The notes below the pieces were generated by a model that made no database searches, had not been told where the DNA came from, and saw only the letters and a list, made by a program, of their open reading frames with translations. A program made the position numbers and the translations under genes. DNA of 64,000 nucleotides from Talinum fruticosum (lineage: Eukaryota; Streptophyta; Magnoliopsida; Caryophyllales; Talinaceae): positions 248,001 to 312,000 of the forward strand of contig JAITYX010000054.1 of NCBI GenBank assembly GCA_021018815.1, written 5' to 3'. Position 1 is the stretch's first letter; every line of letters starts with the position of its first letter. This document shows positions 12,109 through 27,100 of the stretch, piece by piece.

Positions 12109-13638
12109 TGCTCATTCCAAATATTACGTTATTCCTACCCTTATTTATCTAAATTTTGTCTCGTAAAATAATATAATTTTTGAGATTTTTACTTATTTTA
12201 TTTACTTTGTAGGTAATAAGTGAAACTAAGCAACTCTTGGTAATTTATTGTGAAAGGCATAAAAATCGAAGAATTTGAGCTTCAAAGTAATAAGTTGAAT
12301 CGAGCTAAACCCGAGGCATGAAGTTGAAAGACGGTGCAAAATTGATCAATTGGAGTTATAAATAATTTTTACTACCTTCCAATTAACCAATATTTGAAAA
12401 ATAGTGGACAAGCTTGGGTCAATGCACATAGTCACGAAGCCCAACAAGTCAAGCCTAGAGAGGCAGCCAAGTATTTGGGATGTTTATCAATTTTTAAGTG
12501 AAAATTTGGAAAAGATTTAGAGGATACATCAAATTTTGGCAAGTAACAATTCCACTCGTAAATTGAATTTAGAAGAAGACGGCACTGGACACCATAAGAA
12601 GAGCTTTTGGTTGTGTCTCAAAGGGGGCCGTAGGATTGCTTGAGTTTTCTAGGTTTATTTTAGTTTAATTAAATTAGTTTTCCTCTTGTAAATTTATCTT
12701 AATTAGTGTTTTAGTTTTAGTTTTAATTCGGTTCTGACGGTTTCAGTTTAGTTCGAGTCGTTCCTGGTAACTTCTTCCCTTTTGTCTCTCCTTTATTTCT
12801 AATTTGTTTAATTTAGTTTAAAGATTCGATTTTTATTATATTTTGATGTTATTAGTAGTTATATTATTTTTTTATTTTCATGTTTAATTTTAATATGTTA
12901 GTTTATATCGTTGTTTGAGTAAATCTTTATTAATTTTTAGATTAATCGTATTTCATGTTAATTAGTTGTTAGTTTGTGTCACTTTGGTTGTGATTAGCCT
13001 CCTTGATGGCTAATTAATTTCATTTAGGCCTTTACTTACCTAGTTTATACTAGTATTTTAGGATTGTTTCTTATACCCGCCACATAGGCTCCATAATATG
13101 CCCGAAAGAGTCTTTTCATCTTGATTCCTAGGCGGTTGGTCTATCACTCGAAAGGTGAAGTCAATTTGGTAGTGTAGGTAAAGAGAATAATTGGAATTTT
13201 GGCATGAAAATAGCCCGAATTGTAGCTAGGTCCGAGGTTGCTATTTTTGTAGTTTAGTTGGGCTAACCCCACGAAAGTAGGTGGTTAGAATAACTAAACT
13301 AACTCATGACCCTTGAAAGTGTGACTTGAGTAGGATTTGATGGTGCAACTGACTACTCCTAAATACTTGTATAAACTTGGGTAGGTTTAGGCTTGGCTTG
13401 ATTAATTAGTTTATTAAGTGGTAAAATCACAACTCGAGTATTTTATTTTTACCTTCTAGTTTAGTTTAATCATATACATCCATCTCATCTATTTTGATTC
13501 ACATAGACAGAAAGTTTAAGTTAACTTTGATATTTGAAACACAACTCTCTGTGGACATGACCCATGCTTGCTAGGCTAGCTACAACTACGCCATCCACTT
13601 GCGAGTTAATAAAATTTAAGACTTAATTCTTCCTAACA
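12109..13638 (+). repeat. 5' LTR of the non-autonomous gypsy-like element
   Basis: A 1530-base LTR, TGCTCATTCCAAATATT...TTCCTAACA. It matches 17280-18816 throughout, with many CG to TG/CA differences that suggest old methylation decay. Confidence 0.93.
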
Positions 13639-13644
13639 AGTTTT

Positions 13645-13662
13645 TGGAGCCATTGCCTGGGA
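13645..13662 (+). other. Primer binding site (tRNA-Asp-like)
   Basis: TGGAGCCATTGCCTGGGA lies a few bases after the LTR. It resembles the tRNA-Asp primer site TGGCGCCGTTGCCGGGGA used by plant Athila/Tat-type gypsy elements, with three substitutions. Confidence 0.75.
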
Positions 13663-13767
13663 GTTGGTCATTTCAATATTGGAGCTTACTTAAGCATTCT
13701 AGACTAGGCTTTTAATTTTAAAAATCCAAAAATATTAAAAAAATCAAAAAATCAAAAAAAATGAAAC

Positions 13768-14185
13768 ATGTCTACTTACCATTATCCATTGTATGAGCAC
13801 GAATTGTTTTATCCGTACTTTGATCGACTTAATGCTCTTTTTGCTCTTTACAGTAGCTGTTTGGAGAAATGGGAAGTATTGAATGTCGTCTATGGGGGTG
13901 TGAATAGTGAAATCCATGCTCTTTTAGAGTATTAGGATTTTTGTGCTAAAAGTGTTGATGAAGCTTGGGATTTACTTGAATGGTTTTCTTGGGATGCTTG
14001 TGATTTTGAAAAGGCATGTACTGATTTTGGATTTTCATGTCCCGACCCTTGTGCTTATCATGCTAGATCTTACATTCAATCCCCTTGTATTCTCGATCCT
14101 ACCCTTCTATGGTGTGAAAAGTGTAACTCTTCTAATCATGATAATAGTTCTTATCTTTATATTTCATCTCCTGAACAAGTATACT
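13768..14185 (+). pseudogene. gag-like ORF of the non-autonomous element
   Basis: From the ATG at 13768: MSTYHYPLYEHELFYPYFD..., LYSSCLEKWEVLN, VYGGVNSEIHALLEY, an in-frame TAG near 13934 (probably a former Trp codon), then SVDEAWDLLEWFSWDACDFE, CPDPCAYHARSY and WCEKCNSSNHD. The CxxC near the end resembles half a zinc knuckle. I recognise this protein type from plant pol-less elements but know no defined function; a structural gag-like role is inferred. A related fragment lies at 53496-53711 on the minus strand. Confidence 0.55.
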
Positions 14186-15060
14186 GATATTTATAAATTG
14201 ATAAGGGCTATGGATGAACAAAATGAGCAACTTGCATGTCTTACTAAGATTAGGGAGTCGACCTATCGCATGAAACCGACCTTAGTCTTAGTTATGCTAA
14301 AGCTGGGGCATTTTTACGTAATGATGATGATAATGATGATGAGTCCTCCTTTTCTTTAGAGTCTAGACTAGACCCTCCCTTTAATACATTACCCACAGTT
14401 GCTCCATCCTTACCTAGTACACATAGGGACAACACTGAGTCCGCCTTTGATGTTGATGCTAGTTTAGATGGTAATGATGATTTATATCATGAATCGGAAG
14501 ATGCTTTAGTTGAGGTATTTGATCAGGAGACTCCTTTAAGGGAGTCATGTGAGGTGGTTGTGGTCGAGGCATCGCTTACTAGTCTTGATGTTGATGATCA
14601 TGTGTCCCCGACCCACTTGCTTTAATCCTTACTTCCTCTATTTATTCACCATCCTTCCCTTCCCCGAGTATTATTTTTCTGAGCTCACTACCTATCTGAT
14701 TTGTGATTCCGATTTAGATATGGGTCATGTGAATCATTCATCTAGCATGCTTGAGGGGGATGTAGTTGACAATATTGTGTTCCTAGGTACCTTTGGAGGT
14801 TACACTCCCTCCGTTGACCCTTTTCATGCTTACCTAGAGGACATGCCTAGAAAAATCATGTGGACTAACTTCTTTGATCACTTTTTTGATTTTTCTAAGA
14901 CTTCGATAAGTTTAAGAGGACACTGAATATCACCGATATATTTGTTGTTGTGTTCTCTTATTTACATTCATCCGAGTTTTATGCACAAGAATTTGATAAA
15001 CTCCTTAGAGTTTTGACAACATCTGAGTTGGAGTTTAATCTTGAGATGAGGAGGAGTGGC
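14186..15060 (+). pseudogene. Acidic C-terminal ORF region of the non-autonomous element
   Basis: After a stop near 14186 the reading continues in other frames: an Asp/Ser-rich stretch near 14290-14520 (LRNDDDNDDESSFSLES, DVDASLDGNDDLYHESEDAL) and SELTTYLICDSDLDMGHVNH, GGYTPSVDPFHAYLEDMPRK at about 14680-14850. No catalytic motif is visible. It probably forms the rest of the element-specific protein started at 13768. Function unknown. Confidence 0.4.
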
Positions 15061-16180
15061 TGATGCTCCTCAAGCCTTCTTAGTACTTAGGAGGCATTAG
15101 TTCGAGTGCACCCGAGCACCTAACCTGGTATACTCGTTCCCCCTCTTTCTCTTTTTCTTATATTTTCTTTCTTTCTTTCTTTATTCTCTATTTTTAGTTG
15201 TGAATATTTAGGGTTGTGTTTTTCTTTTTGCTTTTAGTGGTGGATATTTAGGATTGTGTTTTTATGGGGTGATCATTTTGAGGATAAACTTTGGATTTTG
15301 TTGAGCCATGATGACCATGACTACCCACATGTTTTTATTCTTGTTTTGTTTTACTTTTGTTTTTGGTGGTAGTGTTTTTGTACATAATTTGGTGTGGTCG
15401 CTTTTTGACTCCCAATAAGGACATTGTGAGATCTAGGTGTAGGGGAGGAGAAGCCATGCTTTAATATTTCGAAAAAGAAAAATAAGAGAGAGAAAATTTT
15501 TCAAAATTGCAAAAAGATTTTTGTTTTTAAAAAATTATTTTAGAGGAGTTTATGACATTTTGATTAGCTTTGACCCCTTGTTACTTGGCTATTAGTTTGT
15601 ATATATTTATGGTGTATATAATAGACTTTGATCCAAAATATGTCATTGTATGTCCCTTTTAAATCCCCGACATTCTATTATTGAGGTAGTTTGACTTTGG
15701 TAGAAAAACCTGTGAGATTTTGAGTATTATAGACTAATTCATTAATTTTAGTCTCATATTTTATTTCATGTGTGACTATTCCTTGGTGCATTTCCTCTAG
15801 AACTTGTTTTGTCTCTCTTTGAGATCACATTTGACATTTACATTATGTAATATAATAGAGACATTCATTCATTTGTTTTCAAACTACATGAGTTAGAAAG
15901 TCACCCTACTATATAAACCCTTTTTGCTAGCCCTTTGAGCTTTAACCTATTCTTTGTTATACCTACATCCACTTTACCCTTGGCCATATATATTTCCTAT
16001 ACCTAAGCCGAGTCCGGTGGAGCAACACTTCTTGAGATGGGTAGTTTTGGGTTGTACATAAATGATGTTTTGTTTGTTTACGTGGTTTGAAAATGGGGAT
16101 TTATATTAATGAAAAATTAGATGTATCTCCTAGTGGTTAATAGACCCTTTGGAATTGAGTTGTGTTTATGATTCTCATGC
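15061..16180. other. Non-coding internal region of the non-autonomous element
   Basis: T-rich and poly-pyrimidine tracts (15140-15200), an A-rich patch at 15470-15540 and AT-rich sequence. I see no gene. Confidence 0.5.
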
Positions 16181-16188
16181 CAATAGTA

Positions 16189-16600
16189 TTTGTTTTCAAA
16201 ACAAACAAAAAATAAGAAAAAAATAAGAAAAGTGAAAAAAAATAATAAAGTGAAAAAAAAGAATAAGTGACTGGCATGAGTAAAGTTCAAAATTGTTATA
16301 CTCATTCCTTAGGTTCTCTTGAATGTGTTTGTACTTGAAAAGGTGAATCGAGAGAGAAGTTTTAAGTTATATTTGAAAAATGTTTGTTTTCAAAACAAAC
16401 AAAAAAAAGAAAAAAATGAGAAAAGTGAAAACAATAATAATAAAGTGAAAAAAATAATAATAAAGTGAAAAAAAAGAAAAGTGATTGGCATGAGTAAAGT
16501 TCAAAAGTTGTTATACTCATTCCTTAGGTTCTCTTGAATCTGTTTGTATTTGAAAAGGTGAATCGGAGAGAAATTTTAAGTTACATTTGAAAAATGTTTT
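16189..16600. repeat. Imperfect tandem repeat, about 200-bp units, two copies
   Basis: A unit starting TTTGTTTTCAAAACAAAC (itself palindromic), then A-rich AAAGTG repeats, then GGCATGAGTAAAGTTCAAAA and TTCCTTAGGTTCTCTTGAAT, occurs at about 16189-16388 and again at about 16389-16600. The second copy has a longer A-rich block. It lies in the 3' internal region of the non-autonomous element. Confidence 0.8.
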
Positions 16601-17279
16601 TACTCTTTAGTCATTAGGCCTTGGCTATTTACCTCCACATTTTTCAAATTGATTCCCTTTCTTACCCATGACCCTTAGCTCCATTACAACCCTTAAAAAG
16701 TCATCTTGATTGCATTGCATTTTGCCTACATATTAGTGGAGAATTGAGAGTATGACCAAACCTATGGTAGGGTGCACTATTGGAATGAATTTTGAGTGAA
16801 CCGTTAAACACATGAGTATGAGTGTTCCACTTTACTTCAAAGTGAGGTTCTACCAATCTAACTTGCTCATTATTTATTGTTTGGGGTGAAAAATTGGTAT
16901 GTGGATGTCATTAATAGAGGATCAAGTGTCTTGATGTATGCATTGTCTTTATATGCATGTTAATATCCGAGGTACTAGGGTGATGTATTTAATTAGAATG
17001 AGTATATTCCTTCCTACTCTGTATATATGTTTGCAAAAATTTTCGAAAAAACCAAAAAGATTTTCTATTTTTCTCTTTCTCTTTTGTTTTTCTTTTTCAA
17101 GATTGTGTGGGTATATCTTGTGCAAACCCTCACGAGACCTCACTCGTCCACTTGGGCTAGAAGGGGTTTAAAGGGCTTGTTGCACGTGCTAAGTGCAATC
17201 GCAATTCTGCGAAAGTGAGTTAGGTTTTATTTATTTTTGTTTTGCTCGAGGACGAGCAAAAGGTAGGTGTGAGGGTATT

Positions 17280-18816
17280 TGTTCGTTCCAAATATTGCGT
17301 TATTCATACCCTTATTTATCTAACTTTTGTCTCGCAAAATAATATAATTTTCGAGATTTTTACTTATTTTATTTACTTTTGTAGGTAATAAGTGAAACTA
17401 AGCAACTCCTGGTAATTTATTGTGAAAGGCGGAAAAATCGAAGAATTGGAACTTCAAAGTAATAAGTTGAATCGAGCTAAACCCGAGGCATGAAGTTGAA
17501 AGACGATGCAAAATTGATCAATTGGAGTTATAAATAATTTTTACTACCTTCCAATTAACCAAGATTTGAAAAATAGTGGATAAGCTTGGGCCAATGCACA
17601 TAGTCACATGAAGCCCAGCAAGTCAAGCCTAGAGTGGCAGCCAAGTATTTGGGATGTTTATCAATTTTTAAGTGAAAATTTAGAAAAGATTCGAGAGGAT
17701 ATATCAAATTTTGGCAAGTAACAATTCCATTGTAAATTGAATTTGGAAGGAAGACGGCACTGGACACCATAAGAAGAGCTTTTGGTTGTGTCTCAAAGGG
17801 GGCCGTAGGATTGCTTGAGTTTTCTAGGTTTATTTTAGTTTTATTAAATTAGTTTTCCTCTTGCAAATTTATCTTAATTAGTGTTTTAGTTTTAGTTTTA
17901 ATTCAGTTCCTGACAGTTTCGATTCGATTCGATTTGTTCTCGGTAACTTCTTCCCTTTTGTCTCTCCTTTGTTTCTAATTTGTTTAATTTAGTTTAAAGA
18001 TTCAATTTTTATTATATTTTGATGTTAGTAGTTGTTATATTATTTTTTATTTTCATGTTTAATTTTAATATGTTAGTTTATATCGTTGTTTGAGTCAATC
18101 TTTATTAATTTAGTTGTCGGATTAATCGTATTTTATGTTAATTAGTTGTTAGTTTGTGTCACTTTGGTTGTGATTAGCCTCCTTGATGGCTAATTAATTT
18201 CGTTTAGGCCTTTACTTACCTAGTTTATACTAGTATTTTAGGATTGTTTCTTATACCTGCCACATAGACTCTATGAGATGCCCGAAAGGGTCTTTTCATC
18301 TTAATTTTTAGGCGGTTGGTCTATCACTAAAATATGAAGTCACTTTGCTAGTGTGGGTAAAGAGAATAGTTGGGATTTTGGCATAAAAATAGCCCGAATT
18401 GTAGCTAGGTCCGAGGTTGCTATTTTATTAGTTTAGTTAGGCTAATCCCACGAAAGTAGGTGGTTAGAATAACTAAACTAACTCATGACCCTCGAAAGTG
18501 TGACTTGAGTAGGATTTGATGGTGCAACTGACTACTCCTAAATACTTGTATAAACTTGGGTAGATTTAGGCTTGGCTTGATTAATTAGTTTATTAAGTGG
18601 TAAAATTACAACCCGAGTATTTTATTTTTACCTTCTAGGTTAGTTTAATCATATACATCCGTCTCATCTGTTTTGATTCACATAAACAGAAAGTTTAAGT
18701 TAACTTTGATATTTGAAACACAACTCTCTTTGGACACGGCCCCGTGCTTACCGGCTAGCTACAACTACGCCGTGCACTTGCGGTTAATAAAATTTAATAC
18801 TTAATTCTTCCTAACA
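17280..18816 (+). repeat. 3' LTR of the non-autonomous gypsy-like element
   Basis: A 1537-base copy of 12109-13638, preceded by the purine-rich GAGGACGAGCAAAAGGTAGG...GAGGGTATT and followed by AAGTC, the target duplication. Confidence 0.93.
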
Positions 18817-18821
18817 AAGTC

Positions 18822-19340
18822 CAACAAAGTCGATGGAGATAAGTCGTCAAAGAGAACAAAGAATACAAGAGCAAGATAGTATAGTTCCTCCTCAAATCCT
18901 TATGGGGGAGAAGATGTTAAGGCACCCATAGAGGATTTACCTGACCAATTATTAGTCAGCTTAATGGAAAGGATGTCGCCAACAATTTTAGAAAGGCAAA
19001 AGCCAAAGCGACTTCATCTGAAACTAATATCTCCAATGCTTAAGTTCTGGAGGAATTCGCAAGGTTCAAATAGACGAAGTCGGCAAAACGAGATATGCTA
19101 CATTGACTTGCTTATCTAAAGGCACATTAATTGGAGAGTAAGACAATGAAAATAGAAATTATGCAAAGGGAAGTTGCAATTAAAGAGAGGGATGTTGAAA
19201 GAGCGGTCAACGACACAAAGTTGAAAGAGAGATAATATGAAGGGGCGATCATGTCAATGAATCGGCATACATGGATGATGAAGAGAAATAATGGTATTAT
19301 GCTCAGTGGAAAGAGGTTATTAAAAAATGGAAGAACCGTA
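18822..19340 (+). pseudogene. PIF/Harbinger ORF1-like protein, C-terminal part
   Basis: Resumes the reading frame left at 12108. Across the duplicated AAGTC the sequence continues with KVDGDKSSKRTKNTRAR and SSSSNPYGGED (18829-18915). SSKRTK...SSSSNP is a hallmark of the C-terminal NAM-associated domain of plant Harbinger ORF1 proteins. A run of short frames follows, with Lys/Glu-rich pieces (CKGKLQLKRGMLKERS) to about 19340. Many stops. The fit across the insertion shows that the retrotransposon split a once continuous gene. Confidence 0.7.
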
Positions 19341-19680
19341 AGTAATAAATTATTGTAATTGCATAAGTAGTGTTTAATTTCTACCTGTTTAGTTTAATAT
19401 TGTTATAAATGTAATAGATAATGAACTAGCTTTTTAATTGTTATGCACTTGTTTTCATCTCGTATTACATTTGTTATTAATGTAGACTGTATTATTAGTT
19501 ACTTTTGAGGCATGCTTGTATTGTCAATTCTTTCGATCAATTATTTCAGTAGTAGGCAAAGTACAATAATGCAAAATATTGTAAAATTGGCCACTCTTTC
19601 CTCGTGCATGCAGTAGGAAAAGTACAATAATACAAATATTAACAATAACAAGCCTACTATATGAAGGCTTACTCCATGCA
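19341..19680. other. Spacer between Harbinger ORF1 and the CACTA insertion
   Basis: AT-rich, no ORF of note. A short phrase (GTAGGCAAAGTACAATAATGC near 19551 and GTAGGAAAAGTACAATAATAC near 19612) is repeated. I see no gene. Confidence 0.5.
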
Positions 19681-21711
19681 CACTACTACAACAAATGGTC
19701 TTTAACTAAGGTTAAAAATGACTTTTCAATACGAGTTGACTATCATTGTCTAAGTGAGCGTGGTTGTAAGTCGGTATCTTTAACTACGGTTTTATAACCG
19801 TTGTCTAAGATCACTTATAACAATGGTTCTACATTACAACTATAATAATAGTGAGGACTATTACTACGATTATTGTAGATAATCATATTTTAAAGTTTGA
19901 CCAAACTAGGTCTATTACAATGGTTCATCCAAAATTCACAAAAAAATAAAAGAAATTGATATAAATTCACATGAATATGCAATAAAAATTTCAAAACTTT
20001 TGTCCCATCCATGTAGTCATAAAAATTCAAATATTAAGCAAAAATAGGAAGAAATCTACTCATAAGTTAACCTTGCATATTTTGAATTTTTTCATTTATC
20101 CGAACTTAGAGAGGCAATTCATTCATTTGAGGAAAATATTTATATTACGTTAAATTACTTTAAACTCAAAAAGGAAATTTATTCATTTAAAAGGAAATCA
20201 AAAATCGAAATCTAGAACTAAAATTTTGAGATCTAAAACTAGAATTTGAAGAAAAAAGTGAAACCTAAAACCTAAAACTTATTGTCTCTCGCCATCTCGC
20301 TCTTTGTCTCCTTCTCATCGTCCGCCTTCTCCTCTTTAAAATCCTCACGTGAACCCTAAAATACATACCCCAACGCCAATGTCGATGCCGATAACAAGTC
20401 ATATCTATAATAAGAGGTCGAAATTTACATATAAAAAATAGAAGCAAAACGTAAACACAATGAAGAAAGACGAATTTTACATATACGAAATAACTTATGA
20501 AAGAGGCCAAGAATTTTATATATCTCTTTAAAATATCTTAGGGTTGACATTTAAAATTAGATCTAAACGGATCTGTTGGGAGAAGGGTTGGTGAGGATAA
20601 AGAAGATGAAGATGGATGAGGATGGAGATGAAGATAGAGATGGAGATGACGAGGGAGAGAGACCTAGAAAACAAATAGAGAGAAAACGAGCGAAAGAGAT
20701 GGGGATTCTTGCTCTATTGATGGGGAGAATGAGGTACAAATTTAAGGAGAAAGAAAAAGAGAGATTGTTTTCAAAAGTAAGAGATGTCAAACATAACAGA
20801 AAAAGAAAGAGAGAGAGAGAGAGAGATGATAGGTTTAAATAGAGAGAGAATCGAGTGAAAGATTATTTTCTAAAAAATGACCTATTACAATGGTTACTGT
20901 CTAACAACCGTTGTTATAGGTCATGTCCGGACCTAAACAGAACTTTCTATTAGCAAAAAGAATAATTTCCATCAAAAATTCGTAACACAAAATCTACTCA
21001 TCCAAAATTCACCAAATTATACAAGAAATTTCCATAAATCATGTGAATATGTAGTAACAATTTCATGAATTTTAAACCATCCACGAAGTCATAAAAATTC
21101 AAACTGTGAGAAAAAATGGAAAAAATTTACACACCATAGTAATAGGACCTATGATTAATCAAGTCAACCCTAGTAATAGGTCAACCCCTCCCCAAACAAA
21201 ATTTTTGCTTTCAAAATAAAATAATTTCCTTCAAAAGTTCATAACACAAAATCTACTCATCCAAAATTCACAATACAATACATAAAAGTTTCATAAATTC
21301 ATATGAACCTGCAGTAAACATTTCAAGAATTTTGAACCATCTATGAAGTCACAAAAATTCAAATAGTGAGCGAAAACGAGAACAATCTGCACATCGTAGT
21401 AATAGGACCTATGACAACGGTTCTTATAAAGAACCGTTGTCATGGGCCAAGTCATCCTCGAGATAATGTAATTTTTTGGGATACTTGGACCTATTAGTAT
21501 GGTTACTGCATAAGAACCGTAGTGTAAAGTGTCACCTATTACTTTAGTTTTATTTAAGAACCGTAGTAGTAGGTATAACTTGACTTTTTACTATGGTTTA
21601 CGTCTCGAAACCATAGTTAAAATTTAGTTCCAATTTTCATATTATTACAAAAATGTCACTGCCTCAACTATTGTAAAAATGTCGTAGTTAAAAGTCATTA
21701 TTGTAATAGTG
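19681..21711. mobile_element. Non-autonomous CACTA (En/Spm-like) DNA transposon
   Basis: The left end CACTACTACAACAAATGG and the right end, read on the minus strand as CACTATTACAATAATG, form terminal inverted repeats that extend into TTTAACTA on both sides. Subterminal regions hold repeated words of the type AAGAACCGTAGT/ACAACGGTTCTT in both orientations (19780-19880, 20880-20930, 21410-21610), typical subterminal transposase-binding repeats. The 2.0 kb interior has no transposase motif; ORFs at 20265-20510 and 20576-20842 are low-complexity and look spurious. The 3-bp target duplication is not clear (GCA left, TCA right). It separates Harbinger ORF1 from ORF2. Confidence 0.75.
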
Positions 21712-22080
21712 TCAAAAGAATTACACATATCCACACCTAAACAACACCTCAAATACAAACATCCCAAGAACAATTCAAGCCCATCTTATGAAGATCAAGA
21801 TTTTGATCTTGATGTTGCTATTGCTAAAGTAATTGAGGAATACGTTGTCTCAAACTCTGCATATCAAAAGGTTGAAATGATGGTGCACATAAAAGGTAAT
21901 ACAAGTTCCACACCTAGTAGACGACGAAGAAGGCACATTAAGCTGTGATCGCTTAGAAGGTCATAATCACCTATATGTAGATTACTTCTCCGAAAATCTT
22001 GTGTATACTCGACGAATAATTTTGACAAAGGTTCGGAATGCGTAGACACCAATTCCTTCGCATAGTGAACTCATTGAAAA
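21712..22080 (+). pseudogene. PIF/Harbinger transposase ORF2 (ALP1-like), N-terminal fragment
   Basis: Readable blocks: SYEDQDFDLDVAIAKVIEEY (21787-21846), SSTPSRRRRRHIK (21907-21945), then in a shifted frame RLEGHNHLYVDYFSENLVYT (about 21950-22012). This resembles the plant transposon protein family (DDE nuclease, ALP1-like), whose N-terminus reads RRRRYIxR(N/D)RExGHxxLxxDYFSExPxYxxxxFRRRFRM. A one-base shift at about 21947 breaks the frame and the sequence fades after about 22080, before any catalytic DDE residue. Position and strand agree with ORF1 upstream, so both belong to one transposon. Confidence 0.72.
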
Positions 22081-22514
22081 GCCGCTACTAAGAATGGGGG
22101 ACCTTGAGATGTTTTCCTTCCTTTTTGAGGTTACCATTATAATCTAATATTTTTATCTTTTTAGCTTTAAGACAACCTTACTTGTCTAAATGCTTGGTTA
22201 GTTATCATCTCAAAACTTTTTCTTCCACCTTTTATTTTTGCCTTCCAAAAATCAGGAAGTTATTTTTAACTATAAAAAAAAAAAAAAGATGATTTGGAGT
22301 TTCTTTGTAGGTAAGGTAAGAAATATACTATAAAGTTTGAAGATCATTATACTTAATATTAAAGTTTAGTACTCTTTTAATTTTTTTCAGAAAATCTAAT
22401 AGTTTTTAAAATTTTGGAAGAAAGTTGAGTAATTTTATAAAAAGGAATTTTTGATACTATATCTTTCTCTACTACACTTGTTTATCATTTAGTCCCTTTG
22501 TTAATAAGATACAC
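22081..22514. other. AT-rich stretch without gene
   Basis: AT-rich with homopolymer runs (A-run near 22276). It may be the decayed remainder of the Harbinger ORF2. The last five bases, TACAC at 22510-22514, are the target duplication of the next element. Confidence 0.5.
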
Positions 22515-25635
<3,121 letters not shown>

Positions 25636-25650
25636 GTCGTCCCTCCTTAA
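25636..25650 (-). other. Polypurine tract of Tekay-like element 1
   Basis: On the minus strand TTTTAAGGAGGGACGAC lies directly before the 3' LTR start TGTAACAACCC. Confidence 0.75.
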
Positions 25651-25699
25651 AATAAGTTTCGTCCTCGAAACTTGCACATTCGACAATGAGGTTTGGAGA

Positions 25700-27100
25700 C
25701 TTACCTTAAAATAAGTGAAGATACTTATTTCTCATATCTTTCTCAGTTTCCCATGTCGCTTACGAGGATATATGGTTAATCCACAGTACTTTCACCAAAG
25801 GAATGCCATTATTACTGAGTCTCTTAACTCTATAATCCACTATCTCGCGCTAGTTGCTCCTCATATATTAAGTTTCGACAATTTCAAGAGGTTCTGTAAC
25901 AATATTATGGTCTAGAATGGGTATGTACCGCTTGGGCTTCTAGATAGGAAAGATGTTATTCTCATATTTGAGTTCGGATGACATAGCTACATATATATAA
26001 GATATTGTATTGAATTTCTTTATAATCTCATATAGCCCAATATATGTAGGATTTGATCTTTCCTTAAGTTTGAATCTTTGACCCCCTTTCCAGTGGGGAC
26101 ACTTTTAAAAACACTTTTATCTATACTCTTTTGCCTACTTTAAGTTTCCTTGATGTGGTCTCAACTCTTACTACCCTTTTCAGCTTGTTCCTTAGGTCAA
26201 CTCGAGCCGATATTCAATGCTTCATTCAACTCACCCCAACGCAATGAGGTTCTCGCATTCCCTTCAATATAGTGCTTCAAATAGGGTGATTTTACCGATG
26301 ACTAGATAACCGTGTTATTGGAGAAGTCCACCAAAGACAAATCGGCTTCGCGTTTTTCCGTAAAAGTCGAATAAACATGCTCCTAGTATATCTTCTCATA
26401 TTTGATTTACCTTTTGGCTTGCCCGTTTAGTCCCGGACGATACAAATTGCTAAAACTCAATTTAGTTCCAAAATCTTGCCATAGAGCTTCCCCAAAATTC
26501 ATGTGAAACCTCTTGTTACTATCTGATATGATGTTCTTCGGTATTCCATGTAACCTAATAACTTCTTTAACGTATCACTCGTGTCATTTACCTTCCACAT
26601 ATCATGTGTTGGTACAAAATGCATAGATTTAGTAAATCGATCAACAATCGCCCATATAGCATTTTCTTTGAAGCAATTAAGGGGTAATCTCCTGACAAAG
26701 TCCATTGAAATTGAACCTCTTTTCCGGATAGAAATCTCCAATGATCTCAACTTACCAACAGGACGTTGATGTCCCTTTTCATATCATACTATCAAGGTTC
26801 GGCTTTAACCACTTGACAAGTCAAGCCCTTATTTGCATATTCTATGATATCTTCGTTCATATTATTCCACCAAAATATTGTTTGAGGTCTATATACATTT
26901 TGTTCCTCCTGGATATACCAAGTATCGTGTATTGTGTGTTTCCTCAAGAATTTTCCTTTTCAATTCCTCTTTCTTCAGTACACAAAACTCGAAAGGTTCC
27001 ATCCTCGTGTATTTCTTGAAACCAGGAGAAATTTTTCCTTTTAATATTTTTCTTAATCCTTTCCATCCTGACATCATCGTTTTGGCCTAATTGAATTTCC
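25700..27100 (-). pseudogene. Integrase and chromodomain remnant, Tekay-like element 1
   Basis: Read on the minus strand: ILEETHNTRYLVYPGGTK (about 26890-26960) is the integrase zinc-binding region, MDFVRRLP and AIWAIVDRFTKSMHFVP (26620-26715) are in the integrase core, and ATWETEKDMRNKYLHLF (about 25705-25757) is the chromodomain end that in Tekay elements directs insertion to heterochromatin. Stops and shifts break all parts. Confidence 0.85.

Larger units (their letters stand above)
12109..18816 (+). mobile_element. Non-autonomous Ty3/gypsy-like LTR retrotransposon (no pol)
   Basis: Two LTRs (12109-13638 and 17280-18816) begin TG, end TTCCTAACA and are flanked by a perfect 5-bp target duplication AAGTC (12104-12108, 18817-18821). 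A primer site resembling tRNA-Asp lies at 13645-13662 and a purine-rich tract at about 17248-17279. The 3.6 kb interior has only gag-like and acidic ORFs; no protease, reverse transcriptase, RNase H or integrase motif was found in any frame. The tRNA-Asp-type primer site and the GAGGACGAGCAAA stretch before the 3' LTR suggest the Athila/Tat branch. It must have been mobilised in trans. It is inserted in the Harbinger ORF1. Confidence 0.88.

Noticed and set aside
20576..20842. 88-codon Glu/Lys/Arg-rich ORF in the CACTA element as a gene
   Set aside because: Translation of GA-rich repeats (GAGAGAGA, GATGAGGATG); no homologous motif.
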